A stretch of DNA of 64,000 nucleotides from Pseudomonadota bacterium (GTDB taxonomy: Bacteria; Desulfobacterota; Desulfarculia; Desulfarculales; Desulfarculaceae). Positions within the stretch are counted from its first letter, which is position 1. Each line of letters opens with the position of its first letter. The position numbers and the translations under genes were made by a program. Below the pieces are notes generated by a model. The model was given only the letters and a program-made list of their open reading frames with translations, did no database searches and was not told the origin of the DNA. The stretch spans positions 454,960-518,959 of the forward strand of contig JAHIND010000008.1 in assembly GCA_018896025.1 (NCBI GenBank), written 5' to 3'. This document shows, piece after piece, positions 51,637 through 60,390 of the stretch.

Positions 51637-52749
51637 ATGAACCAAAAGCGGCCATCGTATCTTGGGGATTTCGCCCAAGGCAGGGACAACAATTTCACTC
51701 TAATGCGCATGGCCGCCGCCCTGGCCGTGCTGGTGTCCCACAGCTACCCCCTGGCCATGGGCCACAGCAAATTGGAGCCCTTGAAGGGCCTCATCGGCAA
51801 AACCCTGGGTGAGGTCGCAGTCGATCTTTTCTTCATCATCAGCGGCCTTTTGGTAACCAGCAGCCTATACCACCGAAAAAACGCGATCGATTTTCTTTGG
51901 GCCAGAGTGCTTCGGATTTATCCCGCCCTGCTGGTGATGCTGCTTCTGACCGTTTTCGGGCTGGGCGCCTGTATCACCAGCCTGCCGGTCGGCGAATACC
52001 TGGCCAGTTGGCAGGTCTATAAATATTTTGCAAAATGCGCGACCTTGATCGCCGGGGCACTGTACGAGCTGCCCGGAGTGTTCAACGGCAACCCTTATAA
52101 AAACGCGGTGAACGGCTCCTTGTGGACCATGCCTTACGAAGTGCGCATGTACGCAATTCTGCTGGTCTCATGGCTGGTGTTCCGGCTGATGGGGCTTTAT
52201 CGCCAGAAGGTTTTCGAGATCGCCATCGTTTGCGCCGCAGCGGTCGCCTTGGTGGCTATGTTGTGCCTGCACTTCATGGGCCGGGAGGATAGCCACTTTT
52301 TGAGATTCTTTTATATGTTTTTCTCCGGCTCGGCCTTTTACGTCCTGCGCGAACGCATAAGGCTGTCGGGGATCGTCTTCGGGGTTTTCGCGGTGGGCCT
52401 GGCGGCCTCGGTGCTGATCGGCCAAGGTGCCTTTGGGGTGGTGTATCTCTTTACCGCCGCCTACGTGTGGCTGTATCTGGCTTACGCGCCGTCCGGCGTG
52501 TTGCGCGTATATAACCAACTCGGCGATTACTCCTACGGCGTTTACATCTACGCCTTTCCAGTGCAGCAGACCATCGCGGCGCTGATTCCCGGAGTGTCCG
52601 TCGCTTCCATGACTCTACTGGCTGCACCGGTCACTATTTTTTGGGCCGTGCTCTCCTGGAAGTTCGTGGAGCGTTACGCCCTCTCTTTAAAAGTTCTTTA
52701 CGCCTCTCATACCCGCAGGCTGATGGCAATCAGGCGGAGGCCCGCATAG
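51637..52749 (+). CDS. Acyltransferase 3 (OafA/NodX family) membrane protein
   Basis: A 370-residue integral membrane protein with about ten transmembrane segments. It has the family start NNFTLMRMAAALAVLVSHSYPL (RxxAAxxVxxxH) and VDLFFIISGLLVTSS. Members transfer acyl groups to sugars of envelope polysaccharides. It fits no catabolic theme and has no operon partners, so it looks like a cell-surface gene between two catabolic modules. Confidence 0.88.
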   Translation: MNQKRPSYLGDFAQGRDNNFTLMRMAAALAVLVSHSYPLAMGHSKLEPLKGLIGKTLGEVAVDLFFIISGLLVTSSLYHRKNAIDFLWARVLRIYPALLVMLLLTVFGLGACITSLPVGEYLASWQVYKYFAKCATLIAGALYELPGVFNGNPYKNAVNGSLWTMPYEVRMYAILLVSWLVFRLMGLYRQKVFEIAIVCAAAVALVAMLCLHFMGREDSHFLRFFYMFFSGSAFYVLRERIRLSGIVFGVFAVGLAASVLIGQGAFGVVYLFTAAYVWLYLAYAPSGVLRVYNQLGDYSYGVYIYAFPVQQTIAALIPGVSVASMTLLAAPVTIFWAVLSWKFVERYALSLKVLYASHTRRLMAIRRRPA

Positions 52750-52804
52750 CTTAACCAGCGAGCCCCCGCCTGCGCGTGGGTCATGACGGCGCGTATTGCG
52801 CGGT

Positions 52805-53638
52805 TCAGGCTTTGGGCTTGATGCCCAGAATGCGGCGGGCGTCTTCGCAGGTGGCCACTTCCCGCTGAAGGATGCGGGCCAAATCCACGGTGCGCTCCAC
52901 GAAGCGAGCGTTGCTGTCGGCCAGCACACCCCGGCTCAGGTAGAGGTTGTCCTCGAAGCCCACCCGCACGTGCCCCCCCATGAGCATGGCGTGGGTAGTG
53001 ATGGGAAGTTGGTGGGGGCCCACTCCCAGAACCGACCAGGGGCAGTCCAGGGTCAGGTGTTCGCGGAAGGCCATGAGGGTGGACAGGTCGGCGGGCGCGC
53101 CCCAGGGCACGCCCAGGCAGAACTGGAAGTAGGGCGGATCGTCCACCAGGCCGCGCTTGACCATGTCCAGGGACTGACGCAGATGGCCCAGCTCGAACAC
53201 CTCTATCTCGGGCTTGACCCCGGTTTCCTGCATGCGCTTGGCCGCCTTGTCCACCCAGTCGGTGTGGTTGATGAACACCCGGCCGCGAAAGTTCAGGCTG
53301 CCCACGTCCAGGGAGCAGAGGTCCGGCTTCAGGGCTATGGGTATCAGGCGCTCCTCGTCCTGGTCCTCGGACTGGATGTTGAAGCCGCTGGTGGTCAGGT
53401 TCACCAGCATGTCGCTCTCGGCCCGGATGCGCTCCAGGGCTTCGGCGAAATACTCGCGCTTGAAGTCCGGCTCCCCGGTCTGGGGGTCGCGCACGTGAAT
53501 GTGCACCACGCAGGCACCGGCACGCCAGGCCCGTAGGGCCTCCTCGGCGATTTCCTTGGGGCTGTGGGGGATGGCCGGGTTCTGCTCGCGCGTGGGCGCC
53601 GAGCCGCACACGGCCACATTGATGATCAGTTTCTCCAC
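52805..53638 (-). CDS. Beta-keto acid cleavage enzyme (BKACE; 3-keto-5-aminohexanoate cleavage family)
   Basis: A 277-residue zinc TIM-barrel enzyme. It condenses a beta-keto acid with acetyl-CoA to give acetoacetate (or a homologue) and a new acyl-CoA. Metal ligands H46 and H48 (HIHVRD) and E229 (VGFEDN) match those of Kce. The start is GTG with GGAGGT upstream. BKACE substrates differ widely, so the keto acid cannot be named. It is monocistronic and divergent from a GntR gene. Confidence 0.9.
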   Translation of the reverse strand: MEKLIINVAVCGSAPTREQNPAIPHSPKEIAEEALRAWRAGACVVHIHVRDPQTGEPDFKREYFAEALERIRAESDMLVNLTTSGFNIQSEDQDEERLIPIALKPDLCSLDVGSLNFRGRVFINHTDWVDKAAKRMQETGVKPEIEVFELGHLRQSLDMVKRGLVDDPPYFQFCLGVPWGAPADLSTLMAFREHLTLDCPWSVLGVGPHQLPITTHAMLMGGHVRVGFEDNLYLSRGVLADSNARFVERTVDLARILQREVATCEDARRILGIKPKA

Positions 53639-54064
53639 TGGGACCTCCTCTTCCCGTGATGATGTTTCAGACGGCTCGCGTGAGCCTTTCAGCGGCTAGA
53701 ATCGTAAGGGCGTCTCCTTGACCCGCACGGCCCGGGGCAGGGCGGCAAAAGGGGCCGGGGTCGTGTCCATCCGCGTCTAACCAATGGTGATCGGCCCATC
53801 GGCACGGCCGGTAAATGCGCCTGATCTTATCATGGCTAAATTGCGCGCAACCTAGTTTTCACGCATGGTTACGGTGATTAAAAATATAGCTACATCTCCG
53901 CTAACAATGCTTGACTTGCAAACCGGCGACATATTATAAAATATTATATTTAATAATAAGTATGAAACAATATTTTTGAAAATCTTAAGCCGCCGCGCCT
54001 AGGCCGGCATATGACTTCTTGGGAATTTCTGCTAGCGGGCACGCACCAGCACAGGGTACAACAC
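53639..54064. promoter_or_regulatory. 426-base divergent region between BKACE and gntR paralogue 4
   Basis: No gene is present. The right part is AT-rich with a promoter at 53911-53940 (TTGACT, 18 bases, TATAAA). It is followed by repeated ATATTATAAAATATTATAT-type sequence up to 53963. The left part near the BKACE start shows nothing I can name. Confidence 0.6.
53911..53940 (+). promoter_or_regulatory. Predicted promoter for gntR paralogue 4
   Basis: TTGACT (53911-53916) and TATAAA (53935-53940) are 18 bases apart, the same spacing and -10 hexamer as the livJ and second adh promoters. Confidence 0.55.
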
Positions 54065-54745
54065 ATGAAGAATTCACAAACATTGGTGGAAAAGGCCTAT
54101 CAGCAGATCAAGCTGATGCTTTTGAACGATGAATTGGTCGCAGGTCAAAAACTGCGCTACCAAGACATCGCCAAGCGCCTGGACATGAGCCAGACGCCGG
54201 TGAACCTGGCCCTGGTCCGTCTGGAAAACGAGGGGCTGGTTCATTGGGAGGCCAACAAGGGCTACTCCGTGCCCGAGTTGGATATGGAGGAAGCGCGGGA
54301 GCTTTACGAACTCAGGATTCTCTTGGAAGGCTTCCTGGTGGGCAAGGCCGCCCAGAACATAACCGACGACAACCTGTCCGAACTGCGCCTGCTTTTGGAT
54401 GGGCACCGCGCGGTGCGCGGCGAGGTCTATTGCCGGGAGCGCCTGTGGTGCGACGCCCGGATTCATATGGCCATCGCCCGCTACAGCGGCCACAAGAACG
54501 GGGCCACCTACCTTCACCAGCTATTTGACCGCATCTATCTCAGGTATCGGCCCGAACGCCTTTCCATAGAGCGCTTGGCCGAGGCCGAGCAACAACACGA
54601 AAATCTTTTCAAAGCCCTGGCGTCGCACAATGCGCAAGAAGCGCAGGAAATAATGGCCCATCACATCGCTATGGGCCAACAGCGCATGCTGAGGGGTATC
54701 CAAACCCGAGTAGAGGAACGAAGCAGGGTACAGCTCTGGGGTTAG
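54065..54745 (+). CDS. GntR-family (FCD domain) transcriptional regulator, paralogue 4
   Basis: A 226-residue regulator of the same subfamily. KRLDMSQTPVNLALVRLENEGLV is the helix-turn-helix, and RYRPERLSIERL lies in the FCD domain. The recognition segment (TPVNLALVRLE) differs from the TPVIQALNRLE of the other three, so its sites should differ. The ATG at 54065 fits paralogue length, though its ribosome-binding site is weak; the frame opens at 54011. It probably controls the adjacent TAXI-TRAP genes. Confidence 0.85.
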   Translation: MKNSQTLVEKAYQQIKLMLLNDELVAGQKLRYQDIAKRLDMSQTPVNLALVRLENEGLVHWEANKGYSVPELDMEEARELYELRILLEGFLVGKAAQNITDDNLSELRLLLDGHRAVRGEVYCRERLWCDARIHMAIARYSGHKNGATYLHQLFDRIYLRYRPERLSIERLAEAEQQHENLFKALASHNAQEAQEIMAHHIAMGQQRMLRGIQTRVEERSRVQLWG

Positions 54746-54824
54746 AAGCTTTACCTTGCTCTGTGTAAAAACGCTAAATGACATAGTGTTTTCATCGATG
54801 ACATCTTTACCGTAGGAGGGAAAA

Positions 54825-55793
54825 ATGCTGAAGAAATTTTGCCTGATCGCAGTGGCAGTCCTGCTCAGCCTTTGCTTGATGGCGCCGGCCGCCATGGCGG
54901 GGAAGCAGTTCCTGCGCATGTTCTCGGGTCCCGAGGGCGGCTCCTGGTATCCCCTGGGATCGGCCATGATGGGCATCGTCGAGAAAAACCTGAAAATCTC
55001 CTCCTCCAACGGCCCCGGCGGCGGAGTGGGCAACTGCAAGGCGGTCAACGGCGGGCGCGCCGACCTGGGCTGGACCTACACCCACACCGCCTACAACGCC
55101 TATAATGGCCGCGGCAAATTCGACAAGAAGAACACCAACCTGCGCCACCTGATGTCCCTGTACCCCGGCGTGTTCCAGATAGCCGTGGACAAGAGCAGTA
55201 AAATATTCAGCATCGCCGACCTGGCCAACAAGCGCATCGTGCCGGGCAAGGTGGGTTTCTCGGGCACGGTCATCGCCGAGCTGATCCTCAAGGCCTACGG
55301 CATCACCTTCGACAGCATCAAGAAAAACGGCGGCTCGGTGAGCTTCGTGGGCTATTCCGACTCCGCCGCCCTGTTGAAGGACGGCCACAGCGACGTGTAC
55401 ATGGCCGTGACCTCTTGCCCCCAGTCCACCATCATCGACCTTAACTTCCGCCCCGGAATCCGCTTCCTGGAGGTCGACGCCAAGCACATGGCCAAGATTC
55501 TCGAGATGGAGCCCGGCCTGATGGCCACCACCATCCCGGTTGGCGCCTACAAGGGCCTCAAGGCTCCGGTCCCCGCAGTGGGCACCGTGACCTGCATCGT
55601 GGCCAACAAGGATCTGCCTGACGACGAGGCCTACAACATCGTCAAGACCCTGTACGCCAATTGGCCCCAACTGGCCCAGGTGAAGAAGGCGGCCATCGAG
55701 GCTTCCAAGCCCGAAAAGGCGCTCATGGGCGCGCGCATTCCGGTGCATCCCGGCGCCATGCGCTACTACAAGGAAATGGGCATAGCCAAATAA
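54825..55793 (+). CDS. TAXI-family TRAP transporter solute-binding protein
   Basis: A 322-residue periplasmic protein with a signal peptide (LKKFCLIAVAVLLSLCLMAPAAMA before GKQFLRMFSG). GGSWYPLGSAMMGIVEKN is the TAXI signature region. A TAGGAGGG site precedes the ATG. It is followed by a hairpin and the fused permease, and is a paralogue in type of the system at 15894-19101. Confidence 0.9.
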   Translation: MLKKFCLIAVAVLLSLCLMAPAAMAGKQFLRMFSGPEGGSWYPLGSAMMGIVEKNLKISSSNGPGGGVGNCKAVNGGRADLGWTYTHTAYNAYNGRGKFDKKNTNLRHLMSLYPGVFQIAVDKSSKIFSIADLANKRIVPGKVGFSGTVIAELILKAYGITFDSIKKNGGSVSFVGYSDSAALLKDGHSDVYMAVTSCPQSTIIDLNFRPGIRFLEVDAKHMAKILEMEPGLMATTIPVGAYKGLKAPVPAVGTVTCIVANKDLPDDEAYNIVKTLYANWPQLAQVKKAAIEASKPEKALMGARIPVHPGAMRYYKEMGIAK

Positions 55794-55822
55794 GGCTCCC
55801 ACCAACGTTACTGAGGGGTGCC

Positions 55823-55848
55823 GCCCGGCCGCCTGATGGCGGCCGGGC
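55823..55848 (+). terminator. Hairpin between TAXI binding protein and permease
   Basis: GCCCGGCCGCC and GGCGGCCGGGC form a perfect 11-bp stem with a TGAT loop. An in-frame ATG lies within it, which argues against that ATG as the permease start. Confidence 0.7.
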
Positions 55849-55895
55849 CTTCTGCCCATGCTTTTCCTTCAGCCCAAAAACAGCGAGCGCGTGCC

Positions 55896-57860
55896 TTGGC
55901 AACACAAGAGAAAAAACTGCAATACGAAGAGGGTAAGAAGCAGAGCATCCTGGAATGGCTGCTGGCCCAGCAAAAGGGCATTTTCGCACACCCTCTTGAG
56001 TTGTTCATTTGTCTGCTTTCCCTGGGACTAAGCATCTATCACCTGTACGTGGCCTATGCCGGGTCGCTGGAGGCCCACGCCTTCCGCTCCACCCACTTGG
56101 CCTTTGTCATGGTGTTGTGCTTTTTGCTCAGGCCCCTGGGGCGCTCCAGTTGGACCGCGCCCAAGAACGCCTGGTTCGGGGTGGACCTGCTGTTGATCGG
56201 CCTGACCATCGCCATCCAGTTCTACACCCTGTGGGATTTGGACGCGTTTATCTTCCGCCGGGGCGATCTGAGCGTTATGGACATCTACGCCGGGACCACC
56301 CTGCTGATCCTCTTGCTGGAGGTCACCCGCCGGGTGGTTGGATGGGCCATGGTCATCATCGCCGCCTTTTTCTTGTTCCAGACGGCCTTTTCCGACCACT
56401 TTTTCTGGATTTTCTACGGCCCGCCCAGCGACTGGTTCACCATCATCGATTACCTGTTCATGCGTGAAAACGGTATTTACGGTATTCCCCTGATGGTTAT
56501 GGCCACCTACATCTTCCTGTTCATCCTCTTTGGGGCCATCCTGGTGCGCTCTGGAGCGGGGCGCTTTTTCATCAACGTGGCCATGGCGATCACCGGCAGC
56601 AAGGTGGGCGGTCCGGCCAAGGCCTCGGTTGTAAGTTCCTGCCTGATGGCTTCGGTGTCCGGCTCGGCAGTGGCCAACGTGGTAACCACCGGCAGCTTCA
56701 CCATTCCCCTGATGAAGCGCATCGGCTACCAGCCCTATTTTGCGGGGGCGGTGGAGGCCTGCGCCTCCAGCGGCGGTCAGATAATGCCGCCGGTCATGGG
56801 CGCCGCAGCCTTTGTCATCGCCGAGTTCCTGAACGTCCCCTACCTTTACGTGGCCCTGGCGGGGCTTTTCCCGGCGCTGATCTACTTTTTCTCAATTTTC
56901 GTGATGGTCCACTTCGAGGCCCGTAAAAAGAATTTGGCCACGGTTCCCCGCAGTGAGTTGCCCGATCTCAAGACCGAACTCAAGCGTGGCTGGCATCTGT
57001 TCCTTTCCATCATCGTTATCGTGGTGCTCATGGTCGTGGGTTACACGCCCATGTTCGCCGCCTTCTGGGCCATCATCTCCATCCTGGTGCTCAGTTCCCT
57101 GCGCAAGGAGACCAGGATGACCCCGGTGCAGATTTTCTCGGCACTGGAGGAGGGGGCGCGCCAAGCGGTGAGCGTCTCGGTGGCCTGCGCCACCGCGGGC
57201 ATCATCATCGGCTGCGTCTTCGTTTCGGGCCTGGGGCTCAAGTTCACCACGGTAATCGTTTCCGTCGCCGGCGGCGAACTGTGGATCGCCCTGATCCTTA
57301 CCATGATTGCTTCCCTGATCCTGGGCATGGGCCTGACCACCACGGCGGTGTACATCACCCTGGCCGCCCTGGTCATTCCGGCGCTGACCCAGATGGGAGT
57401 GGCGCCAATCGCGGCCCACTTGTTCGCCTTTTATTTCGGGCTGGTTTCAGCCATCACCCCGCCGGTGGCCCTGGCTTCCTTCGCCGCAGCGGGAATAGCG
57501 GGCTCCAACCCCATGCAGACGGGGTTTCATTCATTCCGGCTGGGCATAGCCAAATACGTGCTGCCCTTTGTGTTCGTGTTCAACCCGGCCATGGTCTTCG
57601 TGGGCGATTGGTACCACATAGTCTCGGCCGTGGCCGGAGGTTTTGCCGGCATCTATGCCTTGACCGTGACCACCGAGGGATGGATGCTCAAGAAGGTGGG
57701 CTGGGTCATTCGCGTGATCATGGGCGTGGTGGCAATCATGATGTTCTTCCCGGATCTATTGACCGACCTGGTTGGTTGGATACTCTTCGTGGGTATAATG
57801 ATCTTGCATTGGCGGCAGACTAAACGGGAAAGCGCGCTGGCAACGGAGGTGGCGGCATGA
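55896..57860 (+). CDS. TRAP transporter fused permease (DctQ-DctM, TAXI type)
   Basis: A 654-residue membrane protein with the small-subunit helices first and then the large subunit: SVVSSCLMASVSGSAVANVVTTGSF and SGGQIMPPVMGAAAFVIAEF. The frame opens at 55818, but the GTG there and the ATG at 55836 lie at or inside the hairpin. I therefore favour the TTG at 55896, about 30 residues before the first helix; this start is uncertain. The stop overlaps a small membrane-protein gene. Confidence 0.85.
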   Translation: MATQEKKLQYEEGKKQSILEWLLAQQKGIFAHPLELFICLLSLGLSIYHLYVAYAGSLEAHAFRSTHLAFVMVLCFLLRPLGRSSWTAPKNAWFGVDLLLIGLTIAIQFYTLWDLDAFIFRRGDLSVMDIYAGTTLLILLLEVTRRVVGWAMVIIAAFFLFQTAFSDHFFWIFYGPPSDWFTIIDYLFMRENGIYGIPLMVMATYIFLFILFGAILVRSGAGRFFINVAMAITGSKVGGPAKASVVSSCLMASVSGSAVANVVTTGSFTIPLMKRIGYQPYFAGAVEACASSGGQIMPPVMGAAAFVIAEFLNVPYLYVALAGLFPALIYFFSIFVMVHFEARKKNLATVPRSELPDLKTELKRGWHLFLSIIVIVVLMVVGYTPMFAAFWAIISILVLSSLRKETRMTPVQIFSALEEGARQAVSVSVACATAGIIIGCVFVSGLGLKFTTVIVSVAGGELWIALILTMIASLILGMGLTTTAVYITLAALVIPALTQMGVAPIAAHLFAFYFGLVSAITPPVALASFAAAGIAGSNPMQTGFHSFRLGIAKYVLPFVFVFNPAMVFVGDWYHIVSAVAGGFAGIYALTVTTEGWMLKKVGWVIRVIMGVVAIMMFFPDLLTDLVGWILFVGIMILHWRQTKRESALATEVAA

Positions 57861-58036
57861 AACGCATAATAGCCTGGCTTCCCATACTGATCACCGCCCT
57901 GCTGATGTGGTATGCCCGCAACACCAACGTGGGGGTGACCAACTACAACCTGTTCCTCTTGGGGTTGTTGGCCTGGTGCCTGATCATCATCGCCTTTTAC
58001 CGGGTTCTACGCCGCAAGGATGAAACCACGGAATGA
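57857..58036 (+). CDS. Small two-helix membrane protein downstream of the TRAP permease
   Basis: A 59-residue protein that starts in an ATGA overlap with the permease stop, with GGAGG upstream, so it is probably translated. Two hydrophobic segments (residues 3-20 and 32-50) are separated by RNTNVGVTNY, and a charged tail (RRKDETTE) ends it. I do not recognise a family. Coupling to the permease suggests an accessory subunit of the TAXI-TRAP transporter. Confidence 0.7.
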   Translation: MKRIIAWLPILITALLMWYARNTNVGVTNYNLFLLGLLAWCLIIIAFYRVLRRKDETTE

Positions 58037-58070
58037 ACTTGAGACTTATTGCTGACCAAAGGATGCGACA

Positions 58071-58598
58071 ATGCCCAGCGGCTCCTTGATAACGCCCTTT
58101 GACGGGCAAGCGCCCCAGATAGACCCCACCGCCTTTGTGGACCCGTCCGCCCGGATTATCGGCCGGGTGACCCTCGCCCCAGGAGCCATGGTCTGGCCGG
58201 GCGCGGTGCTTCGGGCCGATGACGAGCGCATCGAGGTGGGCCAAGGCAGCGCGGTGCTGGATCTGGCCTTGCTGGAAGCGCCCCAGGACAAGCCGGTGAT
58301 CGTGGAGCCCGGCGCTTTGGTAAGCCACCAGGTCTGCATTCACGGGGCCACCGTGAAAAGCGGGGCCCTGGTGGGCATCGGGGCCATCGTGCTGGACGGC
58401 GCGGTGGTGGGCTCCGGGTCCCTGGTGGGAGCCGGAGCGGTGGTGCCGCCCAGGATGCAGATACCCGAGGGGGTGCTGGTGCTGGGCCAACCGGCCAAGG
58501 TGGTGCGCGACCTGAAACCCTCCGAGGTGGCGGAGGTGGCCAAGCAGTTGGCCGACTTGGCCGCCAAGGCCAAAATCTACCTATCCCAAATGGCCTGA
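58071..58598 (+). CDS. Gamma-carbonic-anhydrase-like hexapeptide-repeat protein
   Basis: A 175-residue left-handed beta-helix protein with repeated [LIV]-G-x-x-x-x units and a C-terminal helix. H86 and H91 (SHQVCIHG) match two metal-binding histidines of gamma-carbonic anhydrases and PaaY/CaiE. The first histidine position is lost (LLEAPQ), so classic zinc binding is doubtful. PaaY-like proteins act as thioesterases in aromatic-acid degradation, which would fit the context. GGA precedes the ATG. Confidence 0.8.
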   Translation: MPSGSLITPFDGQAPQIDPTAFVDPSARIIGRVTLAPGAMVWPGAVLRADDERIEVGQGSAVLDLALLEAPQDKPVIVEPGALVSHQVCIHGATVKSGALVGIGAIVLDGAVVGSGSLVGAGAVVPPRMQIPEGVLVLGQPAKVVRDLKPSEVAEVAKQLADLAAKAKIYLSQMA

Positions 58599-58735
58599 GC
58601 AGGGTGGGGCGGTTGCCCCATGCGCCGCCCCCCCTGCTTCAAACAAACCGGCGCGGGACCGTCCGAGCCGGCGGCCTGGTAACCTGACCCAAAGGGCCTC
58701 GGCTTCGCCCCGAGCGCCGTCATCATGGAGGGGCC

Positions 58736-59113
58736 ATGTCTTTTAAGCTGGATCATGTTCACCTGCGCTGCCAAGACCTGGAAGCGGCGGTGGCTTACTA
58801 CCAAAAGATGTTCGACGCCGAGGTGGTGGCGCGCATCGAGGCCAGGGGCATGCCTCTGGTGCGCATCAAGGTAGGGGACCTGTTTCTGGCCCTTTCCCCC
58901 AAGCGCGACGACGAGCCCGAGCCTCAGAGCGGTCTGCACTGGGGTACTTACGAGCTGGGTTTCGTGGTGGAGGACGTGCAAAAGACCTATGAGGAGCTAA
59001 AGGCCAAGGGGGCTGATTTCGTCATCCCACCCATGGATGTGCGCCCTGGGGTGCAGGCTGCTTTTTTCATGGCTCCCGATGGAGTGAAGATAGAAATTTT
59101 GCACCGGGATTAA
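58736..59113 (+). CDS. VOC/glyoxalase-fold protein
   Basis: A 125-residue two-repeat vicinal-oxygen-chelate protein. LDHVHLRCQDLEAAVAYYQKMF is the first beta-alpha unit and APDGVKIEILHRD the last, with metal-ligand-like H8/H10 and a terminal glutamate. The family includes methylmalonyl-CoA epimerase, lyases and dioxygenases. An epimerase role is possible, since none lies beside the mutase genes, but the sequence does not prove it. GGAGG precedes the ATG. Confidence 0.8.
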   Translation: MSFKLDHVHLRCQDLEAAVAYYQKMFDAEVVARIEARGMPLVRIKVGDLFLALSPKRDDEPEPQSGLHWGTYELGFVVEDVQKTYEELKAKGADFVIPPMDVRPGVQAAFFMAPDGVKIEILHRD

Positions 59114-59158
59114 ACAGGACCAGGGTGTCGAAAAATTCGATGCCCTTGAATTCGCTAC

Positions 59159-59182
59159 GGAGGCGCGAACTGACGCGCCTCC
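59159..59182 (+). terminator. Terminator after the VOC gene
   Basis: GGAGGCGCG and CGCGCCTCC form a perfect 9-bp stem with a 6-base loop, followed by GTTGTTTATT. Confidence 0.7.
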
Positions 59183-59364
59183 GTTGTTTATTGGGGCATT
59201 TGGGGGTAATAGAGTTAAAGTTTTAGCGTGTTGTATAAAAATCTTAGTAAACAATATTAATAAAACATTATAACATATTAAAAAGAAACACTAATAAAAC
59301 AATTAAATTGAATAAGGCCTTATTGCCGGCCGCCTATGCAGACCAGGACGGTGGGGCAAATGTC

Positions 59365-59394
59365 TTGACAGCGGCGCGGTAAATTAAGTAGATA
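59365..59394 (+). promoter_or_regulatory. Promoter of the enoyl-CoA hydratase gene
   Basis: TTGACA (59365-59370), 18 bases, TAGATA (59389-59394). The same hexamers and spacing occur at 61905-61934. Confidence 0.65.
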
Positions 59395-59507
59395 TATTAT
59401 ATGTAATATTGTATGCAATGTGGAGTGGCGCCAAGGCCCGGCCATCGCCCGTTGCCTCGCCGCACCCGCGTGGCGGCCTGAAAATTAGCAACCGCAAGGA
59501 GCCCGGC

Positions 59508-60275
59508 GTGGATACCATAATCTATGAAAAGCGCGGCCATGTGGCCTACATCACCCTGAACCAACCCCAGAAGCTCAATGCCCTGGGGAGGGCCATGGCC
59601 AAGGAATTGACTCAGGCCTGGGTCGATTTCCGCGATGATGACGATATGTGGGTGGCGGTGCTCGCAGGCAACGGCCGCTCGTTTTGCGCCGGGGCCGACG
59701 TCAAGGAGATGGAAAGAGGGCAGTGGCGTTTCCGTGACTCACTGATGCTGGGCGACGACAGCTTACTACCCAGCACTCACCAGGTGTACAAGCCCATCGT
59801 GGCGGCGGTGCAGGGGCATGTGTATGGGGCCGGGCTGGTGCTGTGCCTGGAGTGCGACATCCGGGTGGCCGCGGAAAACGCCAAACTGGGGCTGCCCGAG
59901 GGCAAGGTCAATGTGCCTTTCTTGTTCGCGCCCTTTGTCTTCGATCACATTCCCCGGGCTCTGGCCTGCGAGATGATCCTCACCGGCAAGCCCCTGGATC
60001 TGCAAAGAGCCTATGACCTGGCCTTGGTGAACCGGGTGGTGCCGGAAGCTGAGCTTTTGAGCGCGGCGCAGGAGTATGCCGAGAGCATTTGCGAAATGGG
60101 GCCCTTGGCCAACTTCGCGGCCAAGGAGCTTTACACCCGGGGAAGGCGCACCGATTTCGAAGGTGCCATGACCCTTTTGGAGCACGTGACCACCCCGGTG
60201 TGGAACTCCCAGGATTCCAAGGAGGCCAAGCAGGCCTTTATTGAAAAACGCAGCCCCCAATGGAAGTTGAAATAA
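59508..60275 (+). CDS. Enoyl-CoA hydratase/isomerase family protein
   Basis: A 255-residue crotonase-fold enzyme with oxyanion-hole loop FCAGADVKEM. The first hydratase glutamate is lost (GAGLVLCLECD), while the second remains in LGLPEGKV. Hydratase, isomerase or hydrolase activity is possible. I chose the GTG at 59508, six bases after AAGGAG; the frame opens at 59409 with low-quality sequence. A GntR gene follows on the same strand. Confidence 0.82.
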   Translation: MDTIIYEKRGHVAYITLNQPQKLNALGRAMAKELTQAWVDFRDDDDMWVAVLAGNGRSFCAGADVKEMERGQWRFRDSLMLGDDSLLPSTHQVYKPIVAAVQGHVYGAGLVLCLECDIRVAAENAKLGLPEGKVNVPFLFAPFVFDHIPRALACEMILTGKPLDLQRAYDLALVNRVVPEAELLSAAQEYAESICEMGPLANFAAKELYTRGRRTDFEGAMTLLEHVTTPVWNSQDSKEAKQAFIEKRSPQWKLK

Positions 60276-60390
60276 TCTTCCGGAAACAGGGCTGCGCGGC
60301 GTGGGAAAAAATACTATAGTTGTCAGGGCAAGGTGAAAAGCCTTTTTCAGTGTTTAGGGCAAAGCCGCGGACTCAAGGCGAAAGGGTGAA

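Larger units (their letters stand above)
59114..59507. promoter_or_regulatory. 394-base gap: terminator, AT-rich block and promoter of the hydratase
   Basis: After the terminator at 59159-59182 comes a long AT-rich block (59215-59325), then the promoter at 59365-59394. Further downstream, TATTGTATGCAATG near 59406-59419 could be an operator. Confidence 0.6.

Noticed and set aside
55818..55895. Translation of the TAXI permease from the GTG at 55818 or ATG at 55836
   Set aside because: Both lie at or inside an 11-bp hairpin, without a ribosome-binding site, and the encoded residues look non-native. The TTG at 55896 is preferred, though unproven.
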